This document shows, piece by piece, positions 27,004 to 36,203 of a DNA stretch of 64,000 nucleotides. Under the pieces are notes generated by a model. That model was not told where the DNA came from. It worked only from the letters and a program-made list of their open reading frames with translations, and ran no database searches. This DNA comes from Corynebacterium tuberculostearicum (GTDB lineage Bacteria; Actinomycetota; Actinomycetes; Mycobacteriales; Mycobacteriaceae). The stretch's first letter is position 1. Each line of letters starts with the position of its first letter. Where the stretch lies: contig NZ_JACBZL010000001.1 of the NCBI RefSeq assembly GCF_013408445.1, positions 2,046,001-2,110,000 of the forward strand. Reading direction: 5' to 3'. The position numbers were made by a program, and so were the translations under genes.

Positions 27004-27246
27004 ATGTCCCAGCATCTCGTCGAGCTCATGGTGCGCACCACCTGCGGTTCTTGCGCGCGCGTGAGGGAGCAGATCACCCCCGTCGTCAAGCAGGCAGGCG
27101 CGGAGCTTGCTGTGCGTAACGTGGATGAGGACGCGGAGCTGGCCATGGAGTTCGGTGACCGCGTGCCCGTTGTGGTCATCGACGGCGAAGAGTTTGCTTG
27201 CTGGGAAGTAGACAACGAGGAGTTAGCGGCCGAGCTGGCTGGTTGA
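27004..27246 (+). CDS. Glutaredoxin-like protein
   Basis: 80 residues with a thioredoxin-fold redox motif CGSC at residues 14-17 (MVRTTCGSCARV), a cis-Pro region RVPVVVIDGEEFACW, and normal length for the DUF836/glutaredoxin-2-like family (Rv0508 type). Strong gaggag upstream of the ATG. It stands just before hemA, as in mycobacteria. It may use mycothiol or thioredoxin reductase; the partner is unknown. Confidence 0.88.
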   Translation: MSQHLVELMVRTTCGSCARVREQITPVVKQAGAELAVRNVDEDAELAMEFGDRVPVVVIDGEEFACWEVDNEELAAELAG

Positions 27247-27319
27247 TTCGGGATCCGCGACACCGACGGGTAGTCTTTTGGAGGATTAAAATCAATCAAA
27301 GGGTTGAGGAGTGTTGTGC

Positions 27320-28654
27320 ATGAGCGTGCTCGTCGTGGGCATGTCCCACCAATCGGCGCCGGTGGCGCTGCTGGAAAAGCTGAGCATGGATAGTGCGGTC
27401 CAGGATTCCGCCTGCGGGCAACTCGTGGCGGCCGAGCCACTTTCAGAGGCCATGATTATCTCCACCTGCAACCGCATGGAGGTCTACACCGTCACCAACT
27501 CCTTCCACGCCGGCGTGCAGGAAGTCGTGCGCGTGCTCACCCAGGTTTCCGGCGTGGGCGAGCAGGAGCTGCGCAACTACCTCTACGTGCGCTATGCCGA
27601 CGCCGCGGCCGAGCACCTGATGTCCGTGACCTCCGGCCTGGATTCCATGGTGGTGGGCGAGCAGCAGATCATCGGCCAGGTGCGCAGTGCCTACCAGTCC
27701 GCCTCGGAGCAGGGCACGGTCGGCCCGCGCATCCACGCACTGGCGCAGGCCGCGCTACGGGCCGGCAAGCGCGTCCACTCCGAGACCGATATCGACGAAG
27801 CCGGCGCCTCCATGGTGTCCTTCGCCTTCGACCAGGCCCTGCAGCGCCTCGACGCCGAAGACCTGAGCGGCAAGACCGCGCTGGTCCTTGGCGCGGGCGC
27901 CATGGCATCCCTCGCCGCCACCCACGCCGGCCGGCTGGGCGTCAAAGAGCTGGTGTTGGCCAACCGCACCCGCGAGCGCGCCGAGCGCCTGGCCAGCCAC
28001 GCCGAGGAGGCGGGCGTTGCCACCCGCGTCGTGGACTTTGCTGAGCGCGCCGCCGCGCTTTCCGACGTCGACCTTGCCATCTCCGCCACCGGCGCCGATA
28101 ACTTCACCATCGAGGCCGCCGACCTCCCCGCCGGCCGCGATCTCATGCTCATTGATCTCTCCCTGCCGCGCGATATCGACGATGCCGCCGCCGCGGCCGA
28201 GGGCGTGGATCTGGTCAATATCGAGCGCCTGAGTAAGTCGCTCTCGGCCGCCTCCACCGATCTCGCGGCCGGCACCAGCCCGCACGCGCAGGCCCGCCAC
28301 ATCGTCGACGAAGAACTCGCGGCCTATACCTCGGCCCAGCGCGTGCGCGACGTCGCCCCAGCCGTGAGCGCCCTGCACCGTCGCGCGGCCGATCTCGTCG
28401 AGTGCGAGGCCGCGCGCCTGCAGCACAAGCACCCCGAGCTCGCGGGCAAGCAGCTCGAGGACGTTCAGCGCGCGCTCAAGCGCGTGGCCGATAAACTGCT
28501 GCATGAACCGACGGTTAGGGCGAAGAAGCTGGCGGCGTCGGAAAGCAGCGTCAGCAGCGAAAGCGCCCTGCAGGAGCTCTTTGGCCTGCAGCTGGAAGGC
28601 TCCGGGGTGTCCGTGGCCGTCAATGAATTGCCCACCATGACTAAGGAGGCCTAG
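27320..28654 (+). CDS. hemA: Glutamyl-tRNA reductase
   Basis: 444 residues from ATG 27320, which has aggag at 27307-27311. Catalytic motif STCNRMEVYT with the Cys thioester; SGLDSMVVGEQQIIGQV; NADPH-binding LVLGAGAMASLAATHAG; C-terminal dimerisation helix. It reduces glutamyl-tRNA to glutamate-1-semialdehyde, the regulated first step of C5-pathway heme synthesis. TAAAAT (27288-27293) may be its -10. hemC follows with no gap. Confidence 0.96.
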   Translation: MSVLVVGMSHQSAPVALLEKLSMDSAVQDSACGQLVAAEPLSEAMIISTCNRMEVYTVTNSFHAGVQEVVRVLTQVSGVGEQELRNYLYVRYADAAAEHLMSVTSGLDSMVVGEQQIIGQVRSAYQSASEQGTVGPRIHALAQAALRAGKRVHSETDIDEAGASMVSFAFDQALQRLDAEDLSGKTALVLGAGAMASLAATHAGRLGVKELVLANRTRERAERLASHAEEAGVATRVVDFAERAAALSDVDLAISATGADNFTIEAADLPAGRDLMLIDLSLPRDIDDAAAAAEGVDLVNIERLSKSLSAASTDLAAGTSPHAQARHIVDEELAAYTSAQRVRDVAPAVSALHRRAADLVECEAARLQHKHPELAGKQLEDVQRALKRVADKLLHEPTVRAKKLAASESSVSSESALQELFGLQLEGSGVSVAVNELPTMTKEA

Positions 28655-29542
28655 ATGTTTCAGATTGGTACCCGCGGCTCCAAGCTCGCCACCACCCAGG
28701 CCGGCCATGTGCGCGATTGGCTTATCGACGCCGGCTTTGACTCCCAACTCCACATCGTCACCACCGCCGGCGACGTCAACATGGCGCCCGTCGAGCGCAT
28801 CGGCATCGGCGTATTTACCCAGGCGCTGCGCGAAGCGCTGTATGCCGGTGAATGCGATATCGCCGTGCACTCGTTTAAGGACCTGCCCACCGCGCCCGAT
28901 GATCGCTTCCGCCTCGTCGTGCCGCAGCGCCAGGATTCCCGCGAGGCGCTCGTCGCCCGCGATGGCCTGAGCCTGGCGCAGCTGCCGCAGGGCGCGCGCG
29001 TGGGCACCTCCGCCCCGCGCCGCATCTCCCAGCTGGCCGCCCTCCGCCCGGACCTGGAGATTCGCCCGCTGCGCGGCAATATCGATACCCGCATGTCCAA
29101 GGTCACCGACGGCGAGCTCGACGCCGTCCTGCTGGCCTACGCCGGCCTGCTGCGCGGCGGCTACGCAGACCGCGCCACCGAAATCTTTGAGCCTTCCGTC
29201 TTCATGCCGGCGCCGGCCCAGGGCGCACTCGCCATCGAGGCCGTGGCCGGCACCGAGGCCGCCGCGGCCCTAGACGCCATTGTCGACGACCGCGCCTCGG
29301 CCGCCGCTGCCGGTGAGCGCGCCGTGCTGGCCCGCCTCGAGGCCGGCTGTACCGCGCCGGTGGCCGCCACCTCGCGCTGGGACGGCGACCAGCTCACCGT
29401 GCGCGGCGGCGTCTTCGCGCTCGATGGATCCCGCCAGCTCACCGCCACCGCCTCCGGCTCCGCGGCCGAAGCCGCCGATCTTGGCGCGCGCATCTCGGAC
29501 GAGCTTTTCGCCGGTGGCGCGGCCGAGCTGCTGGGCAAGTAA
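28655..29542 (+). CDS. hemC: Hydroxymethylbilane synthase (porphobilinogen deaminase)
   Basis: 295 residues. Motifs: [16 protein letters not shown], the conserved [27 protein letters not shown] and the dipyrromethane-cofactor Cys in [11 protein letters not shown]. It links four porphobilinogens into the linear tetrapyrrole. The ATG follows the hemA TAG directly, with taaggagg inside the hemA end, so the two are one translational unit. Confidence 0.96.
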   Translation: MFQIGTRGSKLATTQAGHVRDWLIDAGFDSQLHIVTTAGDVNMAPVERIGIGVFTQALREALYAGECDIAVHSFKDLPTAPDDRFRLVVPQRQDSREALVARDGLSLAQLPQGARVGTSAPRRISQLAALRPDLEIRPLRGNIDTRMSKVTDGELDAVLLAYAGLLRGGYADRATEIFEPSVFMPAPAQGALAIEAVAGTEAAAALDAIVDDRASAAAAGERAVLARLEAGCTAPVAATSRWDGDQLTVRGGVFALDGSRQLTATASGSAAEAADLGARISDELFAGGAAELLGK

Positions 29543-29584
29543 TTTCGCCTTTAGGCGCTAATAATTTAAGGTGTAGATACCACA

Positions 29585-29649
29585 GATCATTGTCCCGCAA
29601 TGATCCGGCCCCCTTTAAGGGCATCCCAGGACGCAAGGCCTGGGATTTT
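29585..29649 (+). promoter_or_regulatory. Tandem hairpins between hemC and hemD
   Basis: First stem gatcattg/caatgatc (29585-29605). Second stem atcccagg/cctgggat (29623-29646) followed by tttt, which looks like an intrinsic terminator. The 208-bp gap is the longest inside the hem cluster, so read-through into hemD may be controlled here. Confidence 0.55.
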
Positions 29650-29750
29650 GGCCGTTAAGACCGTGTCACCCACCGCCGGCGCGGGGAACCACACCGCATG
29701 CGATCATGTCCGTGCGCGGTGCCGCGCGCCCGATTTTAGAAAAGAACTTT

Positions 29751-31427
29751 ATGAGCAATGCCGCGCCAGACACCCAATTGGGCAAGATCGTCTTTGTGGG
29801 CGCTGGTCCAGGTAATCCCGACCTGCTGACCGTCCGCGCCCGCGAGGTTCTGGCAAATAGTGCCATCGCCGTGACCGATCCGCAGGTCATGCAGGGCGTG
29901 CGCGATGCCGTCGCCGCCGCGCTGCCCGTTCCACAAGAGCTTCTCGACGCCGCCGAGGCCGAATACGCCCAAATGTGCGCCGATGCCAAAGCCAAGGGCG
30001 CGCGCCGCAAACCGCCGCGCCCCGCACCGCCGACGGCCGCGGTGCTGTACGAGCCGGCCGCAGATATCGTCGGCCAGCTGCGCGAGTGCTTGGTCGAGGC
30101 CGATGGCGAGGATGTGATCCGCCTGGTCACCGGCAACCCGCTGCACCGCGAGTCCATCAAGGCCGAGATCAACGCCGTGGCGTCTGCCGGCCTGGAATTC
30201 CAGGTGGTGCCGGGCATGTCCCTGCCATCCACCGTGCCGTCCTTTGCCGGCATTGCGCTCGGTTCGACCTATACCGAAGCCGACGTTACCGACGGCGCCG
30301 ATTGGGACGCGCTGGCCAATGCCACCCAGCCCATCGTCCTGCAGGCCACCAAGGAAGACCTGCCGGTCATCTCCGACGAGCTGCAGCAGCGCGGCATGCC
30401 GGCCGAGACCGAAGCATTTGTCACCGTCCACGGCACCACCCGCCTGCAGCGCACCTACGAGACCACGCTGGGCACCATGGGCAAGCTCGACGCGGACCTC
30501 ACCGGGCCGCTCGTGGTCACCCTAGGCCGCAGCATCGACGACCGCACCAAGTACTCGTGGTGGGAAAATCGCCCGCTCTACGGCTGGCGCGTGCTCGTCC
30601 CGCGCACCAAGGAGCAGGCCGGCCCGATGTCCGCGCGCCTGGCCGGCTACGGCGCTATCCCGCAAAACGTGCCCACCATCTCCATCGAGCCGCCGCGCAA
30701 CCCGGCGCAGATGGACCGCGCCATCAAAGGCATCGTCGAGGGCCGCTATAAGTGGATCGTCTTCACCTCCGTCAACGCCGTGACCGCGGTGTGGGATAAA
30801 ATTGCCCAGCTCGGCCTCGACGCCCGCGATTTCGCCGGCGTCCACCTCGCAGCCGTGGGTACCAAAACCGCGGCCGCCATCCGCGCCAAGGGCATGGTCC
30901 CGGAGCTCCTGCCACACAAGAAGAAGCAGAACGCCGAGGGCCTGCTCGATGTCTTCCCCAACTTCGTAGAAGACATCGACGCCGTCGGCCGCGTCCTGCT
31001 CCCGCGCGCCGATATCGCGGCCGACACCCTGGTTGACGGGCTCAAGGCCCTGGACTGGGAGGTCGACGACGTCGTGGCCTACCGCACCGTCCGCGCCGCC
31101 CCGCCTTCGGCCGAAATCCGCGACATGATCAAGACCGGCGGCTTCGACGCCGTCGCCTTCACCTCCGGGTCCACCGTGCGCAATCTGGTGGGCATTGCGG
31201 GCAAACCGCACCAGCGGACGATCATTGCGTGTATCGGGCCGTCGGCAAGAGCGGCCGCGGAAGAAATGGGCCTGCGCGTCGATGTGGTGCCCGAAGTTGC
31301 GGACGTGCCCGCGCTTGTCGACGCCCTCGCAGACCACGTCGCCGCCCTCCGCGCCGCCGGAAACCTGCCCGCGCCGCGCAAGAAACGCCGTTCGCGCAAG
31401 AAGGCTACTAAGGTCGACAAGGCATAA
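29751..31427 (+). CDS. hemD: Fused SUMT-like / uroporphyrinogen-III synthase
   Basis: 558 residues from ATG 29751. Residues 1-245 have the fold of uroporphyrinogen-III C-methyltransferase (VFVGAGPGNPDLLTVRAREVL, VVPGMSLPS), but the usual GGDP SAM loop reads TGNP and other SUMT residues are changed. Methyltransferase activity is therefore doubtful. Residues 270-540 are HemD (LYGWRVLVPRTKEQAGPM, WIVFTSVNAV, VAFTSGSTVRNL), which closes and inverts ring D. The tail is Lys/Arg-rich. Mycobacterial Rv0511 has the same fusion. Confidence 0.92.
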   Translation: MSNAAPDTQLGKIVFVGAGPGNPDLLTVRAREVLANSAIAVTDPQVMQGVRDAVAAALPVPQELLDAAEAEYAQMCADAKAKGARRKPPRPAPPTAAVLYEPAADIVGQLRECLVEADGEDVIRLVTGNPLHRESIKAEINAVASAGLEFQVVPGMSLPSTVPSFAGIALGSTYTEADVTDGADWDALANATQPIVLQATKEDLPVISDELQQRGMPAETEAFVTVHGTTRLQRTYETTLGTMGKLDADLTGPLVVTLGRSIDDRTKYSWWENRPLYGWRVLVPRTKEQAGPMSARLAGYGAIPQNVPTISIEPPRNPAQMDRAIKGIVEGRYKWIVFTSVNAVTAVWDKIAQLGLDARDFAGVHLAAVGTKTAAAIRAKGMVPELLPHKKKQNAEGLLDVFPNFVEDIDAVGRVLLPRADIAADTLVDGLKALDWEVDDVVAYRTVRAAPPSAEIRDMIKTGGFDAVAFTSGSTVRNLVGIAGKPHQRTIIACIGPSARAAAEEMGLRVDVVPEVADVPALVDALADHVAALRAAGNLPAPRKKRRSRKKATKVDKA

Positions 31428-31455
31428 GTTTTAGTCTCGCTCTAAGGAGTACCCA

Positions 31456-32439
31456 ATGAGCACCTTCCCAGCCCGCCGCCCACGCCGCCTGCGCACCACC
31501 CCGCAGATGCGCAACCTCGTGGCTGAAACCGAGGTCCGCCCCTCGGACCTGATTCTGCCCATGTTCATCGTGGACGGACTCGACGCCCCGCGCGAGATTC
31601 CCTCCATGCCGGGCGTCTACCAGCACACCTTCGACTCCCTGCGCCGCGCGGCCGAGGAGGCGTTGGAGGCCGGCGTGCCGTGCATCGACCTTTTCGGTGT
31701 GCCGCTCGATGAGGACAAGGACGACACCGGCTCCGTCGCCTGGGACCCGCAGGGCATTTTGAACCGCGGTATTTCCTGCCTGCACGAGGAATTCGGCGAT
31801 GACCTTATCGTTATGGCCGATACCTGCCTCGACGAGTTCACCTCCCACGGCCACTGCGGTGTGCTGGATGACAAGGGCCGCGTGCTTAACGACGAATCCG
31901 TCAAGCTCTACCAAGACATGGCCCGCTCCCAAGCCCGCGCCGGCGCCCAGATCGTCTCCCCGTCCGGCATGATGGACGGCCAAGTTGCCGCCATCCGCGC
32001 CGATCTCGACGAGGCCGGCCACGAGGACGTGGCCATCATGGCCTATTCCGCCAAGTACGCCTCTGCCTTCTTCGGCCCGTTCCGCGATGCCGTCGGCTCC
32101 TCCCTCGAGGGCGACCGCCGCACCTACCAGCAGGATCCGCGTAATTTCCGCGAATCCCTGCTCGAGGCCGAGCTCGACATCGAAGAAGGCGCGGACTTCG
32201 TTATGGTCAAGCCCGGCCTGCCCTACCTGGACGTGCTCTCGGCCGTGGCGGAGACTTCTCCCGTGCCGGTCGCGGTTTACCAGGTCTCCGGCGAGTACGC
32301 GATGGTCAAGGCCGCGGCCGCCAACGGGTGGATCGACGGCGAAGCCATCATGCTCGAGTCCCTGACCGCATTCAAGCGCGCCGGCGCCGGCCAGATTCTG
32401 ACCTACTTCGCTACCGAAGCCGCCCGCCTGCTCAAGTAA
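31456..32439 (+). CDS. hemB: Delta-aminolevulinic acid dehydratase (porphobilinogen synthase)
   Basis: 327 residues. Schiff-base Lys regions: IMAYSAKYASAFFGPFRDA and FVMVKPGLPYLDVL. The metal loop reads DTCLDEFTSHGHCG. The Asp after CL, where zinc enzymes have Cys, marks the Mg/K-dependent class. It condenses two ALA into porphobilinogen. aaggag precedes the ATG; the gap to hemD is 28 bp, so they are co-transcribed. Confidence 0.95.
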   Translation: MSTFPARRPRRLRTTPQMRNLVAETEVRPSDLILPMFIVDGLDAPREIPSMPGVYQHTFDSLRRAAEEALEAGVPCIDLFGVPLDEDKDDTGSVAWDPQGILNRGISCLHEEFGDDLIVMADTCLDEFTSHGHCGVLDDKGRVLNDESVKLYQDMARSQARAGAQIVSPSGMMDGQVAAIRADLDEAGHEDVAIMAYSAKYASAFFGPFRDAVGSSLEGDRRTYQQDPRNFRESLLEAELDIEEGADFVMVKPGLPYLDVLSAVAETSPVPVAVYQVSGEYAMVKAAAANGWIDGEAIMLESLTAFKRAGAGQILTYFATEAARLLK

Positions 32440-32448
32440 AGGACCCCT

Positions 32449-33192
32449 GTGACTGCTACGCCCCCGTCGCCCGCCCCTGCCCCTCGCGCGCAACGCCCGC
32501 CGCGGCAGCAGCAGCGGCCGGAGTCCGTGACGTACATGCTGTGGCTGTGGCTGGGTGCGCTATGCGGCGAGGCCGTGCACCAGGTGCTCAACGTGGTGCT
32601 CACGCTGCTCAACCACGACGTACTCATGTCGCAGGCCAAGGAGATGGCGAAGTCCGCACCGGCCGGCGTGGATGAAGCCCAGCTTTCCGACGCCTTCCTC
32701 CGCACCGCCGCCTACGGCTCCGTCGCCCTTTCGGCGGCCATTTCGCTTGCGATTATTGTGCTGCTGGCCTTTCTGTTGCGGTCCCTTGCTAACCGCAGCA
32801 AGCGGGCCGGCACCTCGCGCCGCGTGTGGTTCGCCTTCTCGCTCTACTTCGGCTTCCGCATCCTGCTGACCTTCATGGTCACCCCGGCCGGCGCGGACGT
32901 GCCCGATTGGCTCTTTGCCGCCGATGGCATGGTGCAGATCCTTGTCGGCGTCGCGGCGGTCCTCGGCCTGATTTTCTCCGTGCGGGCCGAGACCTTGGAC
33001 TACACCGGCGAACTCGAGCAGATGCGCGAGCTGGAAAAGGAACTCGAGCAAGCGCAGCGCGAGAAGAAGCGCGCCGAGGAAGAGCGCAAGCGCTCCAAGG
33101 ACGACCAGCGCGGCAACCGCGACGGCAGCAAGCGCGATCGCACCAACCGCACCGACCGCGTCGGCCGGTCTGATCAGGAGGATAAGCGATGA
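32449..33192 (+). CDS. Membrane protein with C-terminal coiled coil
   Basis: 247 residues from GTG 32449, 9 bp after hemB. A Pro/Gln-rich head is followed by three or four hydrophobic spans (about 27-48, 90-112, 126-142 and 160-180). A strongly charged Glu/Lys/Arg coiled coil starts near residue 190 (LEKELEQAQREKKRAEEER) and gives a cytoplasmic tail of about 55 residues. Overlaps the next gene by ATGA. The place between hemB and hemE is conserved in corynebacteria; function unknown. Confidence 0.82.
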   Translation: MTATPPSPAPAPRAQRPPRQQQRPESVTYMLWLWLGALCGEAVHQVLNVVLTLLNHDVLMSQAKEMAKSAPAGVDEAQLSDAFLRTAAYGSVALSAAISLAIIVLLAFLLRSLANRSKRAGTSRRVWFAFSLYFGFRILLTFMVTPAGADVPDWLFAADGMVQILVGVAAVLGLIFSVRAETLDYTGELEQMRELEKELEQAQREKKRAEEERKRSKDDQRGNRDGSKRDRTNRTDRVGRSDQEDKR

Positions 33193-33680
33193 ATAACACC
33201 GAGCGGCCCGGGCCCCGCGACTATAACCGCGCGGCCCGAAACACCTCCGCCAAGGAGAGCCTCGACGCGTGGCCGCGGCCGCTGCGCTGGGCATATTGGG
33301 TGCTCGTCGTCAGCGCCGTGATTATGCTGGTGAGCGGTATGGTGGGCATCTTCGGCTCGGGCGGGCCACAAGCAGAGCCGCAGAATGCGCAGGTCGCGGA
33401 GTACCTCCACTCCAATCGCCTGTTTGTCGCGGTGACCAATGCCGTCGGCGCCATCCTGCTTGCGCTCTTCGCAGCGCAGCTGGCCGGCGGGTCCAAGTGG
33501 GCGCGCCGCATCATCACCGCGGTCATCGCGTTCGCGCTGTTTACCAATATCGCCGCCCTCGCGCTCGGCATCGGCGGGCTCGGGCTGTTGATTATCCCCA
33601 TCACCCTGATCGTCGCCCTCGCGCTGCTTTTCCAGCCGCAGTCCAACCGCTTCATCAAGGACCGCAGCCTGCGTGGCTAA
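33189..33680 (+). CDS. Four-span membrane protein
   Basis: 163 residues, start overlapping the previous stop (ATGA). Four hydrophobic spans at roughly 36-57, 78-97, 106-124 and 126-146. The polar N-terminus contains RDYNRAARNTSAKE, and the C-terminus FIKDRSLRG is basic. Overlap with the preceding membrane gene suggests the two products work together. I recognise no domain. Confidence 0.8.
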   Translation: MNNTERPGPRDYNRAARNTSAKESLDAWPRPLRWAYWVLVVSAVIMLVSGMVGIFGSGGPQAEPQNAQVAEYLHSNRLFVAVTNAVGAILLALFAAQLAGGSKWARRIITAVIAFALFTNIAALALGIGGLGLLIIPITLIVALALLFQPQSNRFIKDRSLRG

Positions 33681-33688
33681 TTAGCCCT

Positions 33689-33711
33689 CACTCCAACTTT
33701 TGATTCATAAT
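33689..33711 (+). promoter_or_regulatory. hemE upstream motif and -10
   Basis: CACTCCAACTTTTG (33689-33702) recurs exactly upstream of hemL (39205-39218). CATAAT (33706-33711) is a -10 candidate 6 nt before ATG 33718. Confidence 0.45.
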
Positions 33712-33717
33712 TGGGGC

Positions 33718-34752
33718 ATGTCTCGACTCAATCGTGCCCCGCTTATCGACGCCGCCCTCGGCCGCACCCCCTCCCGACCCCCAGTCTGGTTCATGCGCCA
33801 GGCCGGCCGCTCGCTGCCGGAGTACCGCGCCGCCCGCGAGGGGATTAGCATGCTTGATTCTTGCTTCATGCCGGAGCTGCTGGCAGAAATTACCCTCCAA
33901 CCGGTGCGCCGCCACGACGTCGACGCCGCCATTTTGTTCTCCGATATCGTCGTCCCGCTTAAAGCCGCGGGCGTCAAGGTCGATATCGTGCCGGGTCGCG
34001 GGCCGGTGATGGAGCAGGCGGTGAGGAGTAGGGAGGACGTCGGCAAGCTGCCGCTGCTAGAAGCCGACGTCCCCGAGGTTACCGAGGGCATCGCCCGCAT
34101 CCTGGCCGAGCTCACCGAAACCCAAGCGCTCATCGGCTTTGTGGGCGCGCCGTTCACGCTGGCCAGCTACCTCATTGAGGGCGGGCCATCCAAGAACCAC
34201 CAGCGCACCAAGGCCCTCATGCACGCAGATCCGGAGACCTGGCACATGCTCATGCGCCGCCTGGTGCCGACCATCACCCGCTTCCTGCAGGTGCAGGTCG
34301 ACGCCGGCATTGACGCCATGCAGCTTTTCGATTCCTGGGCCGGCTACCTCAACGAGCGCGACTACCGCGAGTTCGTGCTGCCGTACTCCCGGGAAATCCT
34401 GGCTGGCGTGGAGATTCCACGCATTCACTTCGGCGTCGGCACCGGCGAGCTGTTGCCGGCCATGTCGGAGGCGGGGTCGGAAGTTATGGGCGTCGATTAT
34501 CGCGTGCCTATGGACGCCGCGGCCGAGCGCGTAAGCGCCCGCGTATTGCAGGGCAACCTCGACCCGGCCATGCTTTTCGCCGGCGACGACGCCGTGCGTC
34601 AGGCCGTGCGCACCATCCGCGGCGAGGTCGATCGGGCCCGCGAGCGCGGCGATATCGACGGCCATATCTGGAACCTCGGCCACGGGGTCTTGCCAACTAC
34701 CGACGCGGAGGCCATCACCCGCGCCGTATCCATCATCCACGAGGAGGGCTAA
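33718..34752 (+). CDS. hemE: Uroporphyrinogen decarboxylase
   Basis: 344 residues from ATG 33718. Signatures PPVWFMRQAGRSLPEYR and GFVGAPFTLASYLIEGG, with FDSWAGYLNERDYREFVLPY later. It decarboxylates the four acetate side chains of uroporphyrinogen III to coproporphyrinogen III. The TTG at 33700 is also in frame, but the ATG has a CATAAT box 6 nt upstream and no Shine-Dalgarno. hemY follows directly. Confidence 0.95.
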   Translation: MSRLNRAPLIDAALGRTPSRPPVWFMRQAGRSLPEYRAAREGISMLDSCFMPELLAEITLQPVRRHDVDAAILFSDIVVPLKAAGVKVDIVPGRGPVMEQAVRSREDVGKLPLLEADVPEVTEGIARILAELTETQALIGFVGAPFTLASYLIEGGPSKNHQRTKALMHADPETWHMLMRRLVPTITRFLQVQVDAGIDAMQLFDSWAGYLNERDYREFVLPYSREILAGVEIPRIHFGVGTGELLPAMSEAGSEVMGVDYRVPMDAAAERVSARVLQGNLDPAMLFAGDDAVRQAVRTIRGEVDRARERGDIDGHIWNLGHGVLPTTDAEAITRAVSIIHEEG

Positions 34753-36132
34753 ATGCGTATTGCGATTATTGGTGCTGGCCTGGCGGGCTTGACGGCCGCC
34801 TACGAGCTGCGCGACCACGACGTTGAGGTTTTCGAGGCCGCCGGCCGTATCGGAGGCAAGCTGTACTCCGTGCCGTTTAATGACGGCCCCACCGACATGG
34901 GCGCCGAGGCCTTCCTCGCCCGCCGCCACGACGCCGTGGAATTCATCGAATCCCTCGGCCTGGGCGGGAGCTTGGTCGAGCCCTCCGGCCTGCATTCGCT
35001 GGTGTATTCCGGCGAGCTTAAGCCGCTGCCGCGCGGCGGGATGATGGGCATTCCTTCGCACTCGGAGCCGGTCGCACACCTGGTCTCGGCTGAGACCGCC
35101 CGCCGCATCGATAACGAGGAGCCTTTCGAGTGGACGGCCGGCAGCGACGTCTCCGTCGGCCGCCTGGTGCGCCAGCAGTTTGGCGACGACCTCGTTGACC
35201 ACGTTATCTCCGCCCTCCTCGGTGGCGTGTACTCCTGTTCGGCCGACGATCTGGGTGTGCGCGCGACCATCCCGGCGCTGGCCGAGACGCTCGACGCACT
35301 CTCCGCGCGCGGCCCAGTCACCCTCTCGGCCGCGGTCCGCTCGCTGGAAGAAGCCCGCGCGGCCAAGCCGAGCAGCGGCGGACCCGTCTTTCAGACCTTC
35401 CGCGGCGGCTACGCAGAACTCTACGAGGCGCTGGCCGATAAATCCCGTGCCAAGATCTACCTCGATACCTTCATCTCCGGGATCACTCGCGAGGGCGAGA
35501 AATTCCGCTTGTCCGGCGCACCCGGTGATACCGCCCCCTTCGACCGCGTGCTGGTGGCCACCCCGGCTCCGACCGCAGCGCGCCTGCTGCCCAAGGTGTC
35601 CTCGCGGGCGGCGGAGCGGCTGAAGAGCGTGAAGCTGGCGGCGTCGGCAGTCGTGGGCCTGAAGTTCGAGTCTGACACGGACCCGGCCGGCAACGCATTG
35701 CCGCAGAACTCTGGCATCCTCGTGGCTACGGACCAAGACGACGTGCACGCCAAGGCCTTCACGCTGTCCTCTCGCAAGTGGCCGCACCTGGCCGAGCGCG
35801 GCGGTGCCTTGGTGCGCGCCTCCTTCGGCCGCTTTGGCGACGACGCCATCGTCCGCGCCGAGGAGGACGACCTCGTTGACTATGCCCTCGACGACCTCCA
35901 GCGCCTCACCGGCTTCGACGGCCGCGCCGCGGGCGTTGCCGAGATTTTCACCCAGCGCTGGTTCGGCGGTTTGCCGCGCTTTGATGCCGGCCACCTGGAA
36001 ACCGTGGCCGGCGCGCGCGGTGCGCTCGCAGCGACGCCGGGCATCGATGCCACCGGCGCTTGGGCCGGCGGGGTTGGGGTGCCAAACGTCATCGCGGACG
36101 CCCGCGCTGCTGCGGCTCGTATCGCTCGCTAG
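34753..36132 (+). CDS. hemY: Coproporphyrinogen/protoporphyrinogen oxidase
   Basis: 459 residues. N-terminal FAD dinucleotide site IAIIGAGLAGLTAAYELRDHDVEVFEA, substrate domain LVRQQFGDDLVDHVISALLGGVYS, and C-terminal FAD contact around GAWAGGVGVPNVIADARAA. In actinobacteria this oxidase makes coproporphyrin III in the coproporphyrin-dependent heme route. Start codon adjoins the hemE stop (ggagggctaaatg), so the two are coupled. Terminator-like hairpin after the gene. Confidence 0.93.
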   Translation: MRIAIIGAGLAGLTAAYELRDHDVEVFEAAGRIGGKLYSVPFNDGPTDMGAEAFLARRHDAVEFIESLGLGGSLVEPSGLHSLVYSGELKPLPRGGMMGIPSHSEPVAHLVSAETARRIDNEEPFEWTAGSDVSVGRLVRQQFGDDLVDHVISALLGGVYSCSADDLGVRATIPALAETLDALSARGPVTLSAAVRSLEEARAAKPSSGGPVFQTFRGGYAELYEALADKSRAKIYLDTFISGITREGEKFRLSGAPGDTAPFDRVLVATPAPTAARLLPKVSSRAAERLKSVKLAASAVVGLKFESDTDPAGNALPQNSGILVATDQDDVHAKAFTLSSRKWPHLAERGGALVRASFGRFGDDAIVRAEEDDLVDYALDDLQRLTGFDGRAAGVAEIFTQRWFGGLPRFDAGHLETVAGARGALAATPGIDATGAWAGGVGVPNVIADARAAAARIAR

Positions 36133-36166
36133 CTGCGGGGATCGCTAGCTGCGGGCATGCCAATGC

Positions 36167-36188
36167 GGCAGCAGGGCATCCTGCTGCC
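36167..36188. terminator. Hairpin between hemY and the HNH gene
   Basis: ggcagcagg (36167-36175), GCAT loop, cctgctgcc (36180-36188): perfect 9-bp stem between convergent genes. A direct repeat cgctagctgcggg lies just before it. Confidence 0.6.
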
Positions 36189-36203
36189 TGGCGGTTTAGG
36201 GGG

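Noticed and set aside
34057-35994. 645-codon minus-strand ORF opposite hemE and hemY
   Set aside because: Both opposite genes have intact family motifs and the minus-strand product has no recognisable domain or start site.
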